DNA of 64,000 nucleotides from Topomyia yanbarensis. Taxonomy: Eukaryota > Arthropoda > Insecta > Diptera > Culicidae. Positions 1 through 11,000 of the stretch are shown piece after piece. Within the stretch, counting starts at the first letter, position 1. Every line of letters starts with the position of its first letter. The notes beneath the pieces are model-generated. The model saw nothing but the letters and a program-made list of their open reading frames with translations. It was not told the DNA's origin and ran no database searches. A program made the translations under genes and the position numbers. The stretch covers positions 164,682,080 to 164,746,079 of the forward strand of contig NC_080670.1 of NCBI RefSeq assembly GCF_030247195.1, given 5' to 3'.

Positions 1-100
1 ACTAACCTGACAGGATACGCGCAGAAATCTAACAGGGCTGCCAAACCAAGACTTACAGAAATCTAGCAGAGCTGTCTCTGCCAGAAAATTTGCTCACTGG

Positions 101-665
101 GTAAACGCGCGACAATGGACCGAATCGATGCGGAGTGGTGAATTCAAATGTCATCGCTGTTCACGGTGATTGTTGTTCCGTCGAATACCAGATTGCATTC
201 TGACAAGCTGTAATCTCGGACAGTTGAACGTGAAGTCGTTTTTCGCGTCTTCAACTGTTTACGACGGCATCCACCGTGAACAATGAAAGGTATTCAACAA
301 ATGTTCACGTCCATTTCCACCGAGAGGCCACATAGTGCTTTATATTTCAAGGCAAAATAGGTGAAGTGTAAACTGGACGGTGAATAGAATCGATAGGAAG
401 TGGTGAATATAATTGTCAGATCCGTTCATGGTTCATTCGTCTCCTGAAGCCATATTTAAACTCTCCGTAAATGTGTACGTGAACATGTGTTGAATTCCTT
501 ACATTGTTCACGGAGAACAATGTCGTGAACAGTTGCAGCTATTTCACGTTCAACTTGCAGTTACAGTTTGTCAGAATGCAATCTGGTATTCGGAAGCGAA
601 CGTTCCCTCGAACAGTAAACAGCGATGACATTTATATTCACCACACCGTCCATCGTCGCGTTTAC
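101..665. repeat. foldback (long inverted repeat) element
   Basis: The left arm (about 101-212) and right arm (about 560-665) are near-perfect reverse complements of each other. Both contain gtaaacgcg, aatgtcatcgctgt and the shared core ataccagattgcattctgac. The 350-bp spacer repeats further short motifs such as ttcacggtgaac. No coding frame of interest is present. This looks like a foldback MITE, family unknown. Confidence 0.8.
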
Positions 666-672
666 ACTCCCG

Positions 673-1756
673 GCGAACAAGTGAAATATCCGAACATATT
701 TCACTGTGGAATATTTAAAATGATCGGGGAATATGAATATTATTACATCGATTCAACTATATCTAATAATTGTGCATGGATTCGCTATGTATTTAATAAA
801 GTATCGTTTAGTTCCATTTTCATCATTTTTTATGCGCTAATAAGTTAGACATTGAAAACACAATTTGACGCGCATCAAGTTCACGTTCATTTTTTGTAAA
901 TGGGCCTTAAAATGTACACAGTAAACTCACTTCACCGTGAAATATATTAAAACTTCGGAGAATATGAATAACATTATTTTGAAAAGGATTTCTTTTAGAT
1001 TTTTTGTAATAAATGGATGGGTTTTTTTTAGTTTTGTCACATTATATTCTGCAAAAAGAGCGATACATATTTGAATAAACATTCGTGTACAAGTTGAGTT
1101 CACGTTCACTGAGAGCTAAAATAGACTTGACAGTTCATCATGGAATAGTTCGCCGCTGCTGTTGTTCACGAGCCACGACATCGATAATCGATTATCCTCC
1201 GTAAACACAGAGACGAATTCATCACTTTACGTGAATTTCCTTTTCACGGAAAGTCCAGTTTAGATTTAGGTTATAACTGATTCGCTCTGAAATTTCTATC
1301 CATTTTTCAGATCCATGAATTTTGTTTTTCTTAGTCGTCAATTTTACCTGACAATCTATAAAAAGAGGTATTGGCTTCTAGTCAGTTAATTTTTCGATAG
1401 CCGGATGGTTCATTTTTGACTGTAGATAGATTCAATCTATAAAAAAATAAACTCCGGCTGCACTCAAGCACCAGCTTTCGGTGATTCTTTGAAAAACAAT
1501 TGATTTTTTTCCAAATTGACTGGATCTCAGTTGCATTTGGGCGTAACCATTTTTACGCGAATTATTTAACGAGCATTTCTTTCTAAAGCAGTAAAAAGTC
1601 TGATTCGAAAGCGGACAGAAAACGTTTCGCTATTCTGGAACCCAGTGCTATTCCAGTTGGGTTCAATTGAACGCAATGATTCTAACGTGAATCTAAATTG
1701 AAATATTTTGATGCGTTTCCGAAATGTTTCTGCCGATTCCTACTGAAATACAACTA
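673..1756. other. sim intron sequence, no gene seen
   Basis: AT-rich intronic sequence. The stretch near 710-745 is repeated imperfectly near 941-977 (shared gaatatgaat with flanking similarity), so the foldback element above may be part of a larger composite. Nothing else is recognised. Confidence 0.4.
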
Positions 1757-2035
1757 CAGTCGTCGTTCGCTGGTTGGGCCACAGACTCTGTCCAACTAAC
1801 GAATTTGATTCGCTAGTCGGACCAACTGATATACGTCGAAAACTCCCCAAAGAAGACGCTAGTAGTGTAAATGCATCAGTTAACATATCTAACTGTTGTC
1901 AGTTTGATTGTCAAAGTGAATTTCACATGAGATTTTGACATTAAAATAATTTTTAGTTGAACAATGGTCCAACTAGCGGAGGTCCAACTAAAATGCGGTC
2001 CAGTTAAAAAGTAAGCAACCAGCGAATTACGACTG
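1757..2035 (-). mobile_element. pogo-like MITE, family A
   Basis: The termini are CAGTCGTCGTTCGCTGGTTG on the left and CAACCAGCGAATTACGACTG on the right. There is TA on the left flank; the right flank has decayed to TC. The body is shared with the copies at 5446, 6263, 20970, 22393 and 23095, here in reverse orientation. TA target sites and CAGT termini suggest the pogo/Tigger branch of Tc1-mariner; no transposase is present. Confidence 0.85.
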
Positions 2036-2508
2036 TCAAGGGTGATTCATCATGAGTTTTTTTAAACAAGCAAAAATATTTAGAAAAATGTTGGCTCGAA
2101 TCAAAACTCGTCGAATGTTAACAAAATTCATTCTGTAGCATCAAACTGGCGCCCAGGTGGTAAAATCGTTAGAGTTCAACGGGGAGCTAGAGCGTTGCCA
2201 GAAAATTTTTATTTTCCAGATTATGTTTTAGGACATTTCCGGTAACGGGCCCATATTATTGGCTCCAATCAAAACTCGTCGAAATGTCATTTGATGATAG
2301 GTTCATCCGGACTGTTCATTTGTGTTTACATTTTGCTAGGGTTGCCAATTTTATTTTGATACCGCCACCCAATGTGGCTACGCCACATCTCTTTTACGCG
2401 TGCTGTCCTTAAACTAAGGATAGCCACTATGTTTGAGTAAGCCAGGCAAACGAGTGGATCACCGATTCGCTTACTTCCGATGGCGGGTCGACGGCGGCTC
2501 AATAATAA
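2036..2508. other. sim intron sequence, no gene seen
   Basis: Intronic sequence between the MITE and the first copy of the palindromic repeat. No coding frame, RNA gene or element boundary was recognised. Confidence 0.35.
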
Positions 2509-2698
2509 TTGAATACTTTACGCTGATGCAAAAGAACTCGAATGTTCATTTTTGACAGTACGCCTGTGGAAAATTAACATGGACTTAAAAAAATTCTTTG
2601 GGATTTACTTCGAACGAATCTAGTCGTCCACACATGTAAACAGTACTAGTAAACTGTTAAGAAAAGTGAGGTTAACTGCGTCAGTAAAGAACCTAATA
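2509..2698 (+). repeat. palindromic repeat unit, copy 1
   Basis: About 190 bp running from ttgaatactttacgctga to gtaaagaacctaata, repeated at 3260-3465 in the same orientation. It contains one clear arm (catgtaaacagtactagt) of the palindrome seen better in copy 2. Confidence 0.75.
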
Positions 2699-3259
2699 GG
2701 GGCCCCGATCAAACGATTTTCGCAATGTACAATTTGTTTGCATCGCGAATTAATAAAGCACACTTTTTACACGAGAATAGGTTAGTAGCAGTAGATAATT
2801 TTGGACACGTTTCAGCCACAGTTACTTCTGTGTCTACTTTCTTGATTCCAATTGGTTTCGGCTCTACCGGTTTTGTGTGTACATTACCTGGAAAAGGCAG
2901 TTGTGTCGGTATTCTAATTCGAATGTGCCAGAAAATGTCTCATTCATGTTTATCCGGAATCCTGTTGCATTTCAGCCAGATTGTATTGACTGTCGAACTG
3001 TTTCGCATGACGAAACAAAACTGAAATTAAAATGAATGGTTTCCGACGGAAAAATCGATGTTTTCGTTTACTTAAAACTGTTCCAGCTGGTGATTTAAAA
3101 TACTATCGTGCTTTTGATAGTTTGGAGAGATTGCGAAGGAAAGTTTTCCGGGTTCAAAATCCGCGATGAAACTCCCGAGGTCTTAACCTAATCAAATTCC
3201 GGCTGGTTGGACTGGGTAGTTGCAGTAGAATCGTGGTTTTATGCAGTTACCACGCCGAA

Positions 3260-3465
3260 TTGAATACTTTACGCTGACGTCACAAATGAACTCGAGTGTT
3301 CATTTTTGACAATTCGCTTGTACTGTTTACATGGACTTAGAAAAATTCTTTGCTTTTTGCTTCGAACGAATCTAGTTGTCCACAAAAATTTTCTAAGTCC
3401 ATGTAAACAGTACTAGTGAACTGTCAAGAAAAGCGAGGTTAACTGTGCCAGTAAAGAACCTAATA
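3260..3465 (+). repeat. palindromic repeat unit, copy 2
   Basis: Direct repeat of 2509-2698. The arms tactgtttacatggacttag (about 3321-3349) and ctaagtccatgtaaacagta (about 3384-3413) are exact reverse complements over most of their length, so the unit can fold into a hairpin. It is likely a MITE family present twice in this intron. Confidence 0.78.
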
Positions 3466-4243
3466 TCAACTGCACGAAATGGTTTTAAAAAGTTTGTTCC
3501 AGTACACGGAAGCCACTCCGGAGTAAACAGAAGCAAAAAATACTTGCTCCTTTTTACTCCGGTTAGCTACCAGAAGAAAAAATAGAAGACGAGAGTACAG
3601 GAACGATTTTCTCCAGAGTACTTCCAGTTTCTCCTGGTACTGAAACGAACCTAAAGTCTTAAGAATTTGTTCTTTCTAGCAAAAAAGTCGCATAAATCAA
3701 ACCTAATATTTGACGCAAACTTTCTAGAGCGAGAATACTTTAAACTGATTCGTTTTTACTTTCATATCATAACATTATACATGGGAACGTGCACCAGCCC
3801 TTCAAATGACAATTACATCAATTCAACCACCGTCAGGCGGAAAAATGCCGCAAGGGAAAATCGACCCTCCAGTGAACCTTTTCCACGGTGAACAATTTGT
3901 GCGACGGTGGTGGCGTATGCTTCTTGTTATTCTAGTCTAGTCCTTTGAGCATACGTTCGCCTACATCCCGTCACTTCCTGCTGAGCTCGCTAATAGGGTC
4001 CTGCAGTTCCGTTGCTACTGCTGCTGTATACAAGTATATGTCTCGCACCCTCCGAGCAGGGTACAACAATAGGGGGAAAATAATAGGCGCACAAAGTGAT
4101 AAAAATTATGCTGACAAATAAAAACACATTTTCAAGTGGATCAGACTACCATGCATTTAATGACGAAGCAAACCGGCGACAACGACGATGATGAATACCA
4201 CTTAACGCCGAGATTGTTTTCTTTTCTAATTATTCTCTCACAG
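3466..4243. other. intron end upstream of sim exon
   Basis: Noncoding sequence up to the acceptor of the first sim exon in the window. It contains a pyrimidine-rich tract and tctctcacag at the acceptor. No bHLH coding exon is visible here or anywhere in 1-4243. Confidence 0.5.
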
Positions 4244-5019
4244 GTCTGGGGGACGCTTGGGGTTCGCAGCATGTGCCCAGCAATCCCCGTGACTTGGCCA
4301 TCAAAGAGCTGGGCTCTCATCTGCTGCAAACGCTGGATGGGTTCATCTTTGTGGTTGCCCCCGACGGTAAGATAATGTACATCTCCGAGACAGCTTCAGT
4401 GCATCTGGGCCTCAGTCAGGTGGAACTGACGGGCAACTCGATCTACGAGTACATCCACAACTACGACCAGGATGAGATGATTTCGGTACTTTCACTGCAG
4501 CCAAACATTTTTGGATCTGCGACGCCACCGCCACCACCTCCCCCACCAGCAGCAACGGTAACGGTTCAACTGCTTCCTCAGTATCCAATGGGCAGCTCTC
4601 CTCCCGCCGCAACATTAGTCAGTCAAGGGCAACCGTCGGAATCACCTCCCCAAAACACCAGCTGTCCTCCGTCGTTATCCCCAAGCATTAGTATTCCTCC
4701 TCCACCCGTACAACCCCATCTAGGTCCCCCACCCCAGGTACCCCCGGGTCTTTCACCTTCCACCGGGCAAATTCCACCACCCCACCTGACAGCGAACATC
4801 CCCTTACTACCGAACCCACACCATCATGCTGCTTCGGCTGCCCCTCCTCAGCATCACCACCACGCGAAGCACCATCACCATCACCCCCACCATCATCATC
4901 ACCATCACTTCAGCCAGCACCAGCAGTCGCAAACAATCGAAATCGAGCGTACGTTCTTCCTGCGGATGAAATGCGTACTGGCGAAGCGGAACGCCGGGCT
5001 CACCACTTCCGGCTATAAG
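4244..5019 (+). CDS. sim: sim exon: PAS-A with long Pro/His-rich insertion
   Basis: The acceptor is CAG at 4241-4243 and the donor is gtaagc at 5020. The frame reads GLGDAWGS and then most of PAS-A up to HNYDQDEM. About 143 residues of Pro-, Ser- and His-rich sequence follow (about 4507-4935, including runs of eight Pro and seven His). PAS-A then resumes with [19 protein letters not shown]. The linker sits where Drosophila Sim has, from memory, a much shorter His/Pro-containing linker. Confidence 0.95.
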
Positions 5020-8000
5020 GTAAGCTCCATTGTTTTTGTTATCTACTATGCACATTGAATACACTTCACTCAACGTATGTATACGACGCTGAGTACGCAT
5101 TCCGGTTTAAGTGTTTTGCTTCGATTATACAATTTTGCTCTTCCGGTTGCGGATCGTTATGTTTCGAAAATGTGGCACTTTTGCATATCTCGGCAGAGTT
5201 TTCGTGTTGGTATTTTAATCAAACAAGAAAAATATAATTTGAAGTTTTGTGAGCATACACTTATTAAATCACGGAAAAAAAGAAATTGTATTGATTATTA
5301 CGAGTTTAAGGCTTAACAATTCGTTCTTTTGCTGCCTTTGATACATTTGGCCACCTTACGATATGTCCTTTTTCTTGTAAATATATCACTTACGTCGTAG
5401 CGTAAACTACGTACTACTAAACTGATTTATGAACAACAGTGTATACAGCCGTGATTCGCTGGTTGGACACTTTTTAACTGGCCCGCTTTTTAGCTGGATG
5501 GACCTCCGCTAGTTGAACCATTGTCCAACTAAAAAGCATCTGAAAGCCAAAATCTCATCAAATTTACTTTTACAATTAGGCAATCCATGAGACGTTTCTG
5601 ATCAGCTGATTATTTCTTGTTCACTTATTCTGACGTTACTCCGAGGGATGCGACGTCCGACAATATCGTTGATCGATCCAACATCAAACGCATCGGACTA
5701 ACGAAAGTTGTTTGTCGGACGAGTTTCTCTGTTCGCAGGAGTAGATTTGTTGACAGAACCCACCGCTGAATTGGCAAACAAACGTCCAATGGATTGCCTA
5801 CACGCCACCGAAAAACTACCTAAAATTCAGTACTTTTGACTCAATCTCGTGGTATCGTGCAGGAAGGTAAAATTAGGTAAACCGTGTTGAAGGTAGTTTC
5901 CATTTAACTACGGCAAAAATAATAACTCAACCTTGAGTTTAATTTACTTAAATTTCAGTCGAATTTGCCTAATTTTGAGTATACCCCAAACAACTTAAAA
6001 GTACCTTACTGCACGGAAGACCTCGACTGAGTCGAATCTCTCGTTTTGTTTTTGACAACACTAATAAGTGCGAAAGCGACGCACAGCTCAAAAGTACCTA
6101 AATTTAAGTTAAAAGAACTTATTCTGTAGGTTTTTTTTACGGTTGCGTGTAATCAATCTGACAATATTTAGAGATGTGAACAGATGCATTTACACTGCCA
6201 ACATCTCCTTTGAAGAGTTTTTGACATCTGCTGTGGCCCAACCAGCGAATCACGACTGTATACAGTCGTGATTCGCTGGTTGGACGTTTTTTAACTGGAC
6301 CGCTTTTTAGTTGGACCTCCGCTAGTTGAACCATTGTCCAACTAAAAAGCATCTGAATGTCAAAATTTTATGTCAAACTTACTTTGACAATCGATATTAG
6401 AGATAGATGCAATTACACTACTAACGTTGGAGAGTTTTTGACATCTCTCAGTCGATCCAACTAACGAATCAAATTCGTTAGTTGGACAGAGGTGTGGCCC
6501 AAACAGCGAATCACGACTGTACTACGCTTGAGAAATATAATTTAATCCGTACTTAAGACAATTACATACCAAGTTAACTCCAGTAGTTTCAAAGTAGAAA
6601 ATTTTGCAATTTTAAAATGCTATACGACGCCGTTCTCTTTGTTGCTGATTTTAAAACACGCTTTAGAACTGTATTTTAAATACATGGAGAGTACTCAGCA
6701 CTTAAGCCTAAATTTGAAGGCAGTAACGCTGAAGGCATGGAAGTCATGAATTTTAAACGGAACAGAACACCCGCTAAAACTGCTGCTGAAGACAGCAAGT
6801 TCTGGTTTTAAAATTTTTAGTTTTATATTATAGAACTGTCAAAATTATGAATCTAGAACTGAAACATTCCTGAACAAGCTCTAACAGTGCAACGTCGAAA
6901 CGTCATAGGTATTTTTTTCTCTCTTAACTCTCATACACTCTCTAACTGTCATACGCGCGCTATTTTAGTGTATTTATTCTTGCCGCTGCAGTGTAGTAAA
7001 ACGTTTATTTCGGATTCTGTGAATTCTATTGGACAGACCTGTAGTAAGTTTATGTGTTCGAAAATTTCCGATAAAAATTATATCGCTTAACTAAACTTTT
7101 ATAAAAAGCTAGACGAATAGATGAGAAAATCGATCAAATGATGACATACATTCAACAGACGAGACAGTAAGTTGCCATCCGTGATAAACAGCAGGACATC
7201 AGAAATCAGAAGCAAACGAAAAATACAACCGGACTAATGTTGAGATCCAGAAACAACTCGTATGCTATGAATACCGGCTCCAAACCAAGAAGACTCCAGA
7301 AGCAAAACATTCCGATCACCAAACCCAAGATAACCTCACCAGATCATCTGAGCCAACGACCAACGAAATCACACGCATGGATTATTAACACGACGAAATT
7401 GAGATTAGAAACGCTCCCTAGCCAGTCTATTCGATATTTAATATAGATAAACTACGCACGAAACCACGAGATAGATCGGCGTGGAAGGAATGAAAGTGTA
7501 GTACTCCTTCCAAAACCGATAGGAGATTAGCAGAACTACACAAAATCTTCCCACAGTGCTGATCGTAGTCGCTATTTTTGAACATAATAGTTATACCAGT
7601 GGTTCTCAACCTTTTTTGTACCACGAACCTATCTGAAATCACCGTAAGTTGCTGACCCCCACGATCTGTTATGCTTGGCATTGTGTGGCTGGACGTTCCG
7701 CAGGTCAGTTCTGATTTTGGAAATCTTATTGCGGGAATTGGTGCGTTGAACATACTTTCGCGAATATCTGGCTTGTCTCATTTTTCACATGTCCCCTTGC
7801 TTTCGCCCGGAGAAGACTAATCGAGAAACTCATACTGCGACCGGTATTACTGCAGCACTCCGGTGTCGAAGCAGAAAATAATTAAAACTACTCACAATCT
7901 TTCCTCTGCCGGCCACTGGCGGTAGTTCCGGAAGTAATCGGGTAGTAGTTTAGACAGCAGCTGGCAAACGGACACTCTTGGTTTTTCCTGAAGCAGATTG

Positions 8001-11000
8001 TACCAGTATGAATCCAACGAGTAATCTGTTCGAGTAAGAACAGAAAAAAGTAGCTTCCCCTCTTCGCAATGACAGAATTGAACAGGAGAAAGAGGACAGT
8101 CCGTAACTCCCATATATGCAATTCTCGCAATTCCCATGGCTTTTCGCCGACGTAGACACATCGCAACAACCCGAACAGTACCAGAGCGTACTGATCTTCC
8201 GGTTGAAATCAGCCCAAAAACGTCCAGGAACCAACGCAGTACAAGAAATCGTAGGCCAGGTTCACTACCAACATCGTTTTCGACAACGGTTTTCACCTTG
8301 GTCGCAATGCGAATCCAAGTACTACAACAAATGACAGTAATATCGATTTACATTATTTCCAGTACCCAACAGTTCCATGAACAACTAGGTGACATTCTCG
8401 AACTGCTTCCACGCCCTATGCTAGTGGTAGATAACTTCAACACCCAACACATATACTGGAAATCCAATAAATCAACCATATTAGAATAATTCATGGCTGA
8501 GAAAACGATGGTGGAACAGCTAGTTATACTCAACAGAGAATCGTAGTCACGAGTCATCACAGATATCGGTGCTACTTCAGCTATCGACCTCTCAATCTGC
8601 TTCGATACTGTGGCCTGGAAATTTATCTGGCGAACGCTTGTAGAAACCCATAACACCGGCCCATAACCGTTTCTATTCTTGGGTTTTCACATATTCCAAC
8701 GAAAAGGCAACGATAGATTTACGATCAAGCGAACGATAGCTTACGAACGATTGACCACCAGCGCTATACGACTTACTATATGACGCTATAATCGATCATT
8801 CTGTCGATCATTTGATTTCAAACATTGTAATATCCCAAACCAGCTACAGCGTCGACGCTTGAGTAGTCCCCTGGTGATGTCCAGAGACAAAAGCAGCCAT
8901 AAAAGCACTCAAAGTAATGAAACGTGTCGAAGTGGAGGGCCCACAAAGACCTGAAGCCCTGAAAAACTTATAGGAAGGCCGGATGATAGCAAAATAATTA
9001 GTCCAAAAAACAAGCGCGGAAGGAATTCGTCACAAAAATAGCCCCAAATTTAACTACGTCGGAGATGTGGCAGATAGTCAACTGGTTGGGTGGACGAAGT
9101 CGGCATCATCCAGTCACAATCAAACGTAAAAAAGCGACTGAAGAACTATCAAGCCATCGTTTCAAATTGAGAAGTAAAAGGGTGAACGAAACCGCTGAAA
9201 CTTGTCACCTTAGTCTAATAATATCTACAACATCGGTCATTCAAATCTTCAACGACTGCCATTGTCGATGAAAACTACCATCTTGGAACTTCTCCCTTTT
9301 CCATCTGCTTTACAACCATGTAAGAGCTGTATGGCGAAGGAATTCAACCGGATGTAACCATCGACGAGTAACTCTCGAGATAGAATCGACTGGGCTGCTT
9401 GACAATCGACAACATGCCTCAAGGTCTGGATGGGAAACTGACACATATTTCGCGGAACTGGAGAGATCACCACCGAATCAAACATTGTCTTATAGTATCA
9501 CTAGAGTTGTCCAAGACCTATGACACCACCTGGAGATATGGCATCTTACGAACATTACGAAATTGCCTGATACGTGGAAACATGATAAACATGCTAACCA
9601 GCTTCCTGTCAGAGAGAACGTTCCAGGTAAACGTTGATGGGCTTTTAACGCACATGTTTCAGTCGGAACATGATATGACACAAACTTATGAGCTCTCAGT
9701 TATCCTACACCTCGTCGAAATTCAATCCTTCTTCCGGATGGTTTCATCGACCGCTGACGACATCCTTCTTAAAGTGCAAGGGAAGAAAGAGCAATTTAGG
9801 TAATACTTTCATGAAAATATTCAAGAGATGGCGCTGCTTCATTGGTGGCTAACGTTAATTTAAATGTATGGGAAAGATATTAAAACTTGGGATTTTGGAG
9901 AAACTATAATATTGTTGTTGTAATATGGATACACATTTGATGCGGAAAAAATATGGGAAGAGTTTGTAGAAATTTATTTATATACTTACCTGAAAGTTTC
10001 CAAATAAAATCTAAAAAAACTGTTTGCGCCCATACAGTTTACTTACTAGTTTCCACCAAGAAAAGTTGAAACTATTTCTCTCACAACTCTGTTTCACTCG
10101 TTTTGACAGTAGATTCCCAACTCATTGCAATCGGAATGTTTTCTTTTAGAATTTAAGCGCAAATGTAACAACTGATTCGAAAACCGATTCATTCAGGATG
10201 GGTTGTTGCCTTTGGTTTGAATTCCATCGTAAATCAGCCCATATTACGAATATCATTTCAGATGTAATTAACTGGGATGAGGATATTTTATGGTGCGGAC
10301 ATCTATGTGTCGTGATAAAGAAGCTCTAGTTTCATGTATATTGCCGCAAGATGTTCAAAATATGAAAAAGCGCACCCTAGCATATAACGCAAGCAGAAAG
10401 GACATAAACTACTCAATTTATACCGACGAATCGAATGGCGACAACGCAGTAGGCCCGGGATTGTTTGAAGAATATCGATTGGTCTTCCACCACAATAAAG
10501 TGTTTTCCTGGCTGAATCGTTTGCAATAAAAACAACAAAAACTGCATACCACAATCTAATAACGTACTGCTCACGATCGACTCGGTCAGATTTTCATGGG
10601 CAATAGACGCTAACACATCCCAGCATCCTTGAATCCAGCAATTAAAGCCATGATCATTGATCATACATCGTCCAATTAGTCTATGCTGGAATCCAGGTCT
10701 GTTCCTAGAGCAGACGCCGTGAATCAAATGAAATCAGGTATCCGAAATCAGTGAATCTGCGTCCACTGAAGTAGAGCTTCGCCAAGTAAAGTTCGAGCCG
10801 ATGAAGTGGACTGACTGCGATAGTTCGCCAGAATAGCGAATGCTTACCCGGTAACAAATAGTGCATACCCGGTTAACACACGTAACACAGTCTACATCAC
10901 TACGGTATTATCCTAAAGATCCTAAGACGCTTGCATACGTCATCGAGCTGCAAGTGATGTACTGGACCAATAATCAAAATTGTTTACCCAGTATAACTGT

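Larger units (their letters stand above)
7100..10950 (+). mobile_element. decayed LOA/I-like non-LTR retrotransposon (endonuclease, RT, RNase H relics)
   Basis: Coding is broken by many stops and frameshifts. An endonuclease remnant is at 8136-8660 ([19 protein letters not shown], then [17 protein letters not shown] after a break). An RT palm A/B remnant is at 9399-9690 ([31 protein letters not shown]). An RNase H start is near 10410-10530 ([18 protein letters not shown]), with a later QHPWIQQ and SLCWNPG remnant to about 10700. A presumed gag region lies near 7230-7450. RNase H after RT points to the LOA or I groups. RT and RNase H are separated by about 500 bp of noncoding sequence that is repeated at 24187. 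Boundaries are approximate. Confidence 0.7.

Noticed and set aside
1..4243. Possible bHLH exon of sim
   Set aside because: Searched the frames for the basic-helix-loop-helix pattern (KEKSKNAARTRREKE-like) and found none; the short NAAREN match near 3845 is chance.
8350..8660. Possible host gene frames in the first large sim intron
   Set aside because: The readable sequence matches LINE endonuclease motifs with stops, and lies in order with RT and RNase H remnants.
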